Of a stretch of DNA of 17,754 nt, positions 13,580 through 17,754 are shown one piece after another. This stretch comes from JBGPLH01 sp041486365 [NCBI: Thermodesulfobacteriota bacterium]. Lineage in GTDB: Bacteria; JAUYMQ01. Location: contig JBGPLH010000030.1 of NCBI GenBank assembly GCA_041486365.1, forward strand, positions 1 to 17,754, in the 5' to 3' direction. The first letter of the stretch is position 1, and each line of letters opens with the position of its first letter. The translations under genes were made by a program, and so were the position numbers. The notes under the pieces were generated by a model. The model worked only from the letters and a program-made list of their open reading frames with translations. It did no database searches and was not told the DNA's origin.

Positions 13580-14383
13580 CTACCGCTGTTCGCGCAGGCG
13601 GAAGGTTTCCAGCACGCTCGGAGTCCCGGCCGTCATACCGCCGTCCACGGCCAGTGCCTGCCCCGTGATGAACGAGGAGACGTCGCTCGCGAAGAAGAGC
13701 GCGGCCCAGGCCACCTCCTCCGGCTGCCCGAAGCGCTTGAGCGGGTGGAGCGCTTCGATCCCCCGGGCGATCTCGGCCGCGTCCGGATTGTCGAGCAGGG
13801 CCTGTGTCATCGGCGTGCGGATCACACCGGGACAGACGCAGTTGGCTCGGATCCCGTGACGGGCGTAGTCGACGGCCACGTGCTTGGTGAGCAGCACGAC
13901 ACCGCCCTTGGCCGCGTTGTAGGCGCCGAAGCCGCTGGCGCCGATGAGGCCCGCCACGCTCGCCGTGCTCACGATGCTCCCCGCGCGCCGCGCGATCATC
14001 CTCGGCAGGGCGTACTTCATCCCCAGGAAGGTCCCCTTCAGGTTGATGTCGATCACGCGGTCCCAGTCCTCCTCGCTCGTTTTATGAAGCGGGCCGCTGT
14101 AGTCGACACCGGCGTTGTTGTAGAGCACGTCGAGGCGGCCGTGCTCCCGGACCGTCTGCTCGATCATCCCCTCCACCTCGTCCGCGCGGGAGACGTCAAC
14201 CCGAATGAAGCCCGCTCGTCCTCCCTCCGCTTCGATCTCGGACACCGTGCGTTTTCCCTCGGCTTCGTTGCGGTCGGCCACGGTCACGATCCCCCCATGG
14301 CTGGCGAACAGGAGCGCCGAGGCCCGTCCGATCCCCGAGGCGGCACCAGTGACGATGCAGACTTTGTTGTCCAAGAGCCTCAT
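13580..14383 (-). CDS. Short-chain dehydrogenase/reductase (SDR), classical type
   Basis: A 267-residue NAD(P)-dependent oxidoreductase. The cofactor-binding TGAASGIG is at 12-19, NNAG at 89-92, and the catalytic tetrad is Asn114, Ser142, Tyr155 and Lys159 (YNAAK). CPGVIRTPM follows, and DGGMTAG near the C-terminus is typical of classical SDRs. An Asp after the second strand (VADRNE, residue 37) favours NAD over NADP. The substrate is unknown; such proteins are often annotated as 3-oxoacyl-ACP reductase or glucose dehydrogenase on weak grounds. ATG 14383 is chosen because GGAGGA lies 4 nt before it; an upstream in-frame start would add a 27-residue Arg-rich extension that is unlikely to be translated. 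Confidence 0.92.
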   Translation of the reverse strand: MRLLDNKVCIVTGAASGIGRASALLFASHGGIVTVADRNEAEGKRTVSEIEAEGGRAGFIRVDVSRADEVEGMIEQTVREHGRLDVLYNNAGVDYSGPLHKTSEEDWDRVIDINLKGTFLGMKYALPRMIARRAGSIVSTASVAGLIGASGFGAYNAAKGGVVLLTKHVAVDYARHGIRANCVCPGVIRTPMTQALLDNPDAAEIARGIEALHPLKRFGQPEEVAWAALFFASDVSSFITGQALAVDGGMTAGTPSVLETFRLREQR

Positions 14384-14500
14384 GATTCCTCCGATCACGA
14401 CAGATCTTCTCGGCCCTCGCCCCGCTCGGGACCTCTGCAACGCGAAGGCTCGCCGCCTGCGCAACCCTGTGGTAAAGAGGGCTGGCGGGCGTGGGGCCGG

Positions 14501-14529
14501 ATTATAGGGGATCGGGGGGAGTGGCGGTA
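14501..14529 (-). promoter_or_regulatory. Candidate promoter of the SDR gene
   Basis: A perfect TATAAT on the minus strand (14501-14506). The hexamer 17 nt further up (14524-14529) reads TACCGC, a poor -35, so an activator or another sigma context may be needed. Predicted leader is ~110 nt. Confidence 0.4.
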
Positions 14530-14610
14530 GGCGACCCGGGGCGGCTCAACCCTCGCTCCTCCCCGGAGCCTTCGTCACGCAAGCGCCCGAAAACAGATTC
14601 CATTTTTTTG

Positions 14611-14642
14611 TTTTCCACAGGTCTGCCCACAGCTGTGGACAA
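14611..14642. promoter_or_regulatory. Pair of inverted DnaA-box-like sites upstream of the YdcF gene
   Basis: TTTTCCACA (14611-14619) fits the relaxed DnaA-box pattern TTWTNCACA. TGTGGACAA (14634-14642) is the reverse complement of TTGTCCACA, one mismatch from TTATCCACA. Between and over them lies the 12-bp palindrome CCACAGCTGTGG (14627-14638). A T7 run (14604-14610 region) precedes the first site. The pair ends 11 bp before the YdcF start codon. It could be an operator or a DnaA-binding site; two sites alone do not make an origin. Confidence 0.4.
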
Positions 14643-14653
14643 CCGGGAGCGCC

Positions 14654-15307
14654 ATGCGCTGCGTGCTGAAGGGGATCGCGGTCCTGTGGCTTGCCGCCCT
14701 CATCGCCAGCACGGCCGGCTGGCTCACCGCCTCCACATGGCTGCCCGGCGTGGCCTCGATCCTCGTCGACGAGGACCCGCTCCGATCCGCGGATCTCATC
14801 GTCGTGCTATCCGGCTCGATCCCGGATCGCCCCCGGTACGCGGCCGACCTCTTCCACCGGCGGCTCGCCCCGCGCGTTCTGTGTGCATCCTCCCAGGTGC
14901 CGGACCTCCTGGCGGCGGTCGGCCACCCGATGACCCAGGCGGAGATCTCCGCGGCGGTGCTGCGCGCGCGGGGAGTCCCCGATCCGGCGATCTTCGTCGT
15001 GAATCGCTCGACGAGCACCTACGAGGAGCTCTCCCTCGTGCGCGACACGATGCAAACCCACGGCTGGAAGCGCGTGATCCTCGTGAGCTCGCCCACCCAT
15101 CTCCGCCGGATCCGGATCACCTGGGACCGGCTGAACCCGTCGGGCGGCCCGGTGGCCATCCTGCGCGCCACTCCCTACTCGAGCTTTCACCGCGACGCCT
15201 GGTGGCGCTACGAGCGCGATCTGATCGCCGTGCAGAACGAATACGTGAAGATCGCCTATTACCTCCTCTTCACCCTCCGGGGCCGAGTGCCCGTTGCGGC
15301 GGATTAG
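14654..15307 (+). CDS. YdcF family (DUF218) membrane-anchored protein
   Basis: A 217-residue protein. Residues 6-28 are hydrophobic and act as an N-terminal anchor or uncleaved signal, which places the rest in the periplasm. The DUF218 core follows: ADLIVVLSGS (46-55), RYAADLFHRR (61-70), the conserved STSTYEE (119-125) and VILVSSPTHLRR (141-152). The family includes E. coli YdcF (binds S-adenosylmethionine) and ElyC/SanA, which affect envelope and peptidoglycan or lipid-carrier metabolism. The role here is unknown. ATG 14654 has GGGAG 4-5 nt upstream. The gene stands alone on the plus strand between two minus-strand genes, with a strong terminator after it. Confidence 0.85.
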   Translation: MRCVLKGIAVLWLAALIASTAGWLTASTWLPGVASILVDEDPLRSADLIVVLSGSIPDRPRYAADLFHRRLAPRVLCASSQVPDLLAAVGHPMTQAEISAAVLRARGVPDPAIFVVNRSTSTYEELSLVRDTMQTHGWKRVILVSSPTHLRRIRITWDRLNPSGGPVAILRATPYSSFHRDAWWRYERDLIAVQNEYVKIAYYLLFTLRGRVPVAAD

Positions 15308-15316
15308 CGCAAAAGA

Positions 15317-15340
15317 AACGCGGCGCCGGGGCGCCGCGTT
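15317..15340. terminator. Bidirectional terminator between the YdcF and thiolase genes
   Basis: AACGCGGCGCC (15317-15327) and GGCGCCGCGTT (15330-15340) form an 11-bp perfect arm pair with almost no loop, in the 53-bp gap between convergent stops. The plus-strand side continues with TTCTTC; the minus side continues with TTTCTTTTGCG, a fair U-tract for the thiolase transcript. Confidence 0.7.
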
Positions 15341-15360
15341 CTTCACACTGCCGAAGGCGC

Positions 15361-16542
15361 TCAGGGCCGCTCGACGACCACCGCGATCCCCTGACCGCCG
15401 CCGATGCACAGCGACGCAAGGCCGGTCTTCAGGCCGCGGTCCTCGAGCGCGTGGAGCAGCGTCACGAAGATCCGATTTCCGCTCGCGCCGATCGGGTGTC
15501 CCAGCGCGATTGCCCCGCCGTTCACGTTCACCTTCCGCCCATCGATCTTGAGCTCGCGCAGCACGCCGATCGACTGCGCCGCGAAGGCTTCGTTCAGCTC
15601 GAAGAGCTCGATCTCGTCGAGCGAAAGCTTCGCCTTCTCCAGCGCCTTGCGGATGGCCGGAACCGGACCGAGGCCCATCACCTTCGGGTCGAGCGCGGCG
15701 GAAGCATAGCTGCGAATCCACGCGATCGGCTTCACGCCAAGGGCCTGGACCTTGTCCTCGCTCATGACCACGGTGGCCGATGCTCCGTCGTTGATCCCGC
15801 TCGCGTTGGCCGCCGTCACCGTGCCTTCCTTCTGGAAGGCCGCCTTGAGCTTCCCGGCGACCTCCATCGTGGTGTCGGGCCTCGGATACTCGTCGGTATC
15901 GAAGAGCTTCGGGTCCCCCTTCTTCTGCGGGATCGAGACCGGCACGATCTCCTGTTTGAACTTCCCGGCCGCGATGGCCGCGCCCGCCTTCTGCTGGCTC
16001 GCCACGGAGAAGGTGTCCTGCTCCTCCCGGGAAATGCCGTACCTCGCCGCCACGTTCTCGGCCGTGATCCCCATGTGACACTGCCCCATGGCGCAGGTGA
16101 GCCCGTCGAGGATCATCGTGTCCTGGATCTGGGCATGCCCCATGCGTGCTCCCCACCGCGCGGAGGGGAGCACGTAGGCCGCGGTGCTCATGCTCTCCAT
16201 GCCGCCGGCCACGACGACGTCGGCGTCGCCGAGCGCGACCGCTTGCGTCGCCAGGGCGACCGACTTGAGTCCTGATCCGCAGACCTTGTTCACCGCGAAG
16301 GCGGGCGTCGTGTCCGGGAGCCCCGCCTTGATCGCGGCCTGGCGCGCGGTGTTCATCCCCATGCCCGCCGCAAGCACGTGGCCCATGATGACCTCATCGA
16401 TCTGGTCGGGGCGCAGGCCGGCGCGGCGAATCGCTTCCTTGATGACCAGCGCACCGAGGTCCGTCACGTGGATGTCCTTGAGCGCGCCTCCGAAGGTGCC
16501 GATGGCCGTTCGGGCGGCGCTCACGATGGCAACTCGCTTCAT
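15361..16542 (-). CDS. Acetyl-CoA C-acetyltransferase (thiolase II type)
   Basis: A 393-residue thiolase, the usual length. The catalytic residues match biosynthetic thiolases: Cys88 in [11 protein letters not shown], His349 in [12 protein letters not shown] and Cys379 in [11 protein letters not shown]. The GGMESMS loop is also present. It condenses or cleaves acetoacetyl-CoA in the cytoplasm (ketone body, polyhydroxybutyrate or fatty acid routes). AtoB, PhaA and FadA-like roles cannot be separated here, since no partner gene such as phaB or atoDA is adjacent. ATG 16542 is chosen for AAGGAGAT about 6 nt before it; an upstream in-frame start would add 20 non-conserved residues. It is monocistronic by position, with a terminator on each side. 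Confidence 0.95.
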   Translation of the reverse strand: MKRVAIVSAARTAIGTFGGALKDIHVTDLGALVIKEAIRRAGLRPDQIDEVIMGHVLAAGMGMNTARQAAIKAGLPDTTPAFAVNKVCGSGLKSVALATQAVALGDADVVVAGGMESMSTAAYVLPSARWGARMGHAQIQDTMILDGLTCAMGQCHMGITAENVAARYGISREEQDTFSVASQQKAGAAIAAGKFKQEIVPVSIPQKKGDPKLFDTDEYPRPDTTMEVAGKLKAAFQKEGTVTAANASGINDGASATVVMSEDKVQALGVKPIAWIRSYASAALDPKVMGLGPVPAIRKALEKAKLSLDEIELFELNEAFAAQSIGVLRELKIDGRKVNVNGGAIALGHPIGASGNRIFVTLLHALEDRGLKTGLASLCIGGGQGIAVVVERP

Positions 16543-16734
16543 GGATGATCTCCTTGCGTTCGACCTCCCCGGTGTCCCGCACTCGATGGGCGTTCGCTCC
16601 ATCGTCGCGCGGGGGAGGCGATCGGGGATGCGGGGGATCCCGGTGTAACGCCTCTCAACATAGCAAAAGGCTACTTCCGCTGGGAGCCACGCGCCCGGCC
16701 GTGAAGGGCGCGCCCCGGCCGCGGGATGGGCATG

Positions 16735-16763
16735 AAAAAAGGCGGGAGCCGCGCCCCAGCCTT
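16735..16763 (-). terminator. Rho-independent terminator after atpE
   Basis: Minus strand: AAGGC-T-GGG pairs with CCC-GCCTT (bulged T) around about 8 nt. It is followed by a run of six T residues (A6 at 16735-16740 on the plus strand). It lies 29 bp after the atpE stop. This is the only classic U-tract terminator in the window and closes the atpB-atpE transcript. Confidence 0.8.
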
Positions 16764-16791
16764 CTTTCCCGGGTTCCCTGAAGACCCTGCC

Positions 16792-17121
16792 TCAGCCCCC
16801 AAGCTTTCCAACGAGCTGGAAACTGATCAGAAGGGCGTAGATTGCGAGCGACTCGATCAGCACGAGGCCCAGAATCATCGGGACGAACATCTTTCCGGAC
16901 GCGCCGGGATTGCGCGAGATTCCGACGAGCGCCCCGCCGGCCGTCAGACCCTGCCCGATCCCGCCTCCGAGCGCTGCGAGGCCGATGGAGAAGCCGGCGC
17001 CCATGCCGAGGCCCGCCTTTCCCTGACCGGCGCCGCCGCCTTCCTGCGCGAGCGCCACCGGCACGAAGGCCACCAGCAGCAAAACTGCCAGGGCCGCCCA
17101 GGCCATGCCTTTGCGAATCAT
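16792..17121 (-). CDS. atpE: ATP synthase Fo subunit c, with N-terminal signal-like extension
   Basis: A 109-residue c subunit. Residues 1-25 look like a cleavable signal (ALA-Gln25/26), which is absent from E. coli AtpE. TM1 (~38-62) has the GAGFSIGLAALGGGIGQGL glycine pattern. The polar loop has SRNPGASGK (69-77). TM2 (~79-103) has the ion carboxylate Glu90. Gln57, Glu90, Ser91 and Tyr95 align by spacing with the Na+ ligands Gln32, Glu65, Ser66 and Tyr70 of the Ilyobacter c-ring, but the Thr67 position is Leu. Coupling ion is therefore open. ATG 17121 has a perfect AAGGAGGT 5 nt upstream, the best ribosome site in the window, as expected for the multi-copy c subunit. It follows atpB by 47 bp. 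Confidence 0.95.
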   Translation of the reverse strand: MIRKGMAWAALAVLLLVAFVPVALAQEGGGAGQGKAGLGMGAGFSIGLAALGGGIGQGLTAGGALVGISRNPGASGKMFVPMILGLVLIESLAIYALLISFQLVGKLGG

Positions 17122-17168
17122 TCACTACCTCCTTTTCTTGATGGACCAGGTGACCACGACGTCGCCGG

Positions 17169-17754
17169 TCAGTGTTCCTCCTCCAGTGCCATGCCGATGT
17201 ACACCATCGTCAAAAGCGCGAAGATGAATGCCTGTAGCACCGACACCATCACCCCCAGCGCCATGAAGATGATCGGCACCCCGACCGGGACCAGCGCGAG
17301 GAAGATGCCGATCACAGCGTGATCGGCGAACATGTTCCCAATCAACCGGATGGTGAGCGAAAGCATCCGGGCGAAGTGACTGATCAGCTCGATGGGGAGC
17401 ATGATCGGGGAGAGGAGCGGGAGCTTCGGGATGACAATCCTGCCAATGCGGAAGGGGCCGAAGAAAGGCCCGAGAAACTGCTTCACGTAGCCGAACCCGT
17501 GGCGCGAGATCCCGATGGAGTTGTAGGCCACGAACACGATCACCGCCCAGGCCCCGGCAGTATTGACGCTCATCGTCGGCGGGCTGAAGCCCGGGATGAG
17601 ACCGAGCAGATTCCCCACCAGGACGAAGAGGGCGATGCTTCCGATCAGGGGAAGGAACCGGCGGGCATTGGGGCCGATGATGTCGTTCATCAGGAAAAGG
17701 ATCGCCTCGATCACGATCTCGAAGGCGTTTCGCAGCGACACCTTCTCCTCCGGC
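17169..17754 (-). CDS. atpB: ATP synthase Fo subunit a, N-terminus outside window
   Basis: The frame is open to the window edge; 194 residues are visible. LSLTIRLIGNM carries the essential stator Arg (E. coli Arg210 equivalent). PIELISHFARMLSL and the terminal helix with LQAFIFALLTMVYIGMALEEEH are typical of subunit a. At least four membrane segments are visible. The subunit forms the ion half-channels beside the c-ring. A GTG at 17739-17741 lies in frame but the reading continues through PEEK codons upstream, and subunit a normally has another ~40-80 residues, so the true start is off the window. It is co-directional with atpE. Confidence 0.95.
   Translation of the reverse strand, partial: PEEKVSLRNAFEIVIEAILFLMNDIIGPNARRFLPLIGSIALFVLVGNLLGLIPGFSPPTMSVNTAGAWAVIVFVAYNSIGISRHGFGYVKQFLGPFFGPFRIGRIVIPKLPLLSPIMLPIELISHFARMLSLTIRLIGNMFADHAVIGIFLALVPVGVPIIFMALGVMVSVLQAFIFALLTMVYIGMALEEEH

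Noticed and set aside
14384-14464. 27-residue N-terminal extension of the SDR protein
   Set aside because: Arg-rich, lies upstream of a strong GGAGGA site, and classical SDRs start just before the cofactor-binding strand.
14604-14642. Origin of replication
   Set aside because: Only two DnaA-box-like sites, no AT-rich unwinding element of normal size, and no dnaA, dnaN, gidA/B or parAB in the window.
15361-16542. Thiolase as part of a polyhydroxybutyrate cluster with the SDR gene (PhaA-PhaB)
   Set aside because: The SDR is separated by a plus-strand gene and two terminators and does not show clear acetoacetyl-CoA reductase features, and no phaC is present.
1-17754. Mobile element or genomic island
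   Set aside because: No transposase, integrase, tRNA, terminal inverted repeats or sharp base-composition break apart from the modest A+T rise at 8400-8620.

Overview
The window looks like chromosomal DNA from a GC-rich (about two thirds G+C by eye) Gram-negative bacterium. The envelope genes support this: a glycine-zipper/OmpA lipoprotein, a Do-family (HtrA) protease and a patatin-like protein. No single gene fixes the phylum. The mix (MutS2, NADK3-like NAD kinase, NRDE/TANGO2 protein, membrane-anchored TAXI protein, an ATP synthase c subunit with a signal-like N-terminus) would fit a deep or uncultured lineage such as those near Myxococcota, Acidobacteriota, Gemmatimonadota or Eisenbacteria; this is a guess. 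No insertion sequence, phage gene, CRISPR array, tRNA or rRNA was seen. The region reads as ordinary core and envelope genome, not an island.

Layout. 1-492 (+) is the 3' end of mutS2, which converges on a minus-strand run. Within that run, an NPP-type phosphodiesterase and a NAD kinase overlap by 4 bp (ATGA) with a promoter candidate upstream (2690-2790). A small Cys-rich protein and a Do protease follow as a second unit (2986-4848), ending in stacked stem-loops and a 20-bp direct repeat (2813-2985). Next comes patatin > hpf > NRDE protein > OmpR-type response regulator (4990-8235). The regulator overlaps the NRDE gene by 4 nt using a TTG start, and no histidine kinase is adjacent. Further right are an OmpA-type lipoprotein with a good promoter and terminator (8621-9630), a two-TM TAXI-domain protein, an alpha/beta hydrolase and a ferredoxin-like 4Fe-4S protein.

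From about 13.1 kb the strands alternate. A short plus-strand unit (13163-13560) has a sigma70-like promoter, a folded leader, a 30-residue very basic ORF and an 18-bp terminator. It is followed by an SDR oxidoreductase (-), a YdcF/DUF218 protein (+), a thiolase (-), and the ATP synthase Fo genes atpE and atpB (-), the last cut by the window end. atpE is followed directly by a U-tract terminator and then the thiolase, so Fo a/c are transcribed without the stalk and F1 genes.

I found no clear new multi-gene system. The items most worth a second look are the small basic-protein transcription unit, the membrane-tethered TAXI protein without a TRAP permease, the separate atpBE unit with Na+-type c-subunit ligands, and DnaA-box-like sequences just upstream of the YdcF gene. 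Many long open frames antisense to these genes are codon-bias shadows of GC-rich coding DNA and are not annotated.
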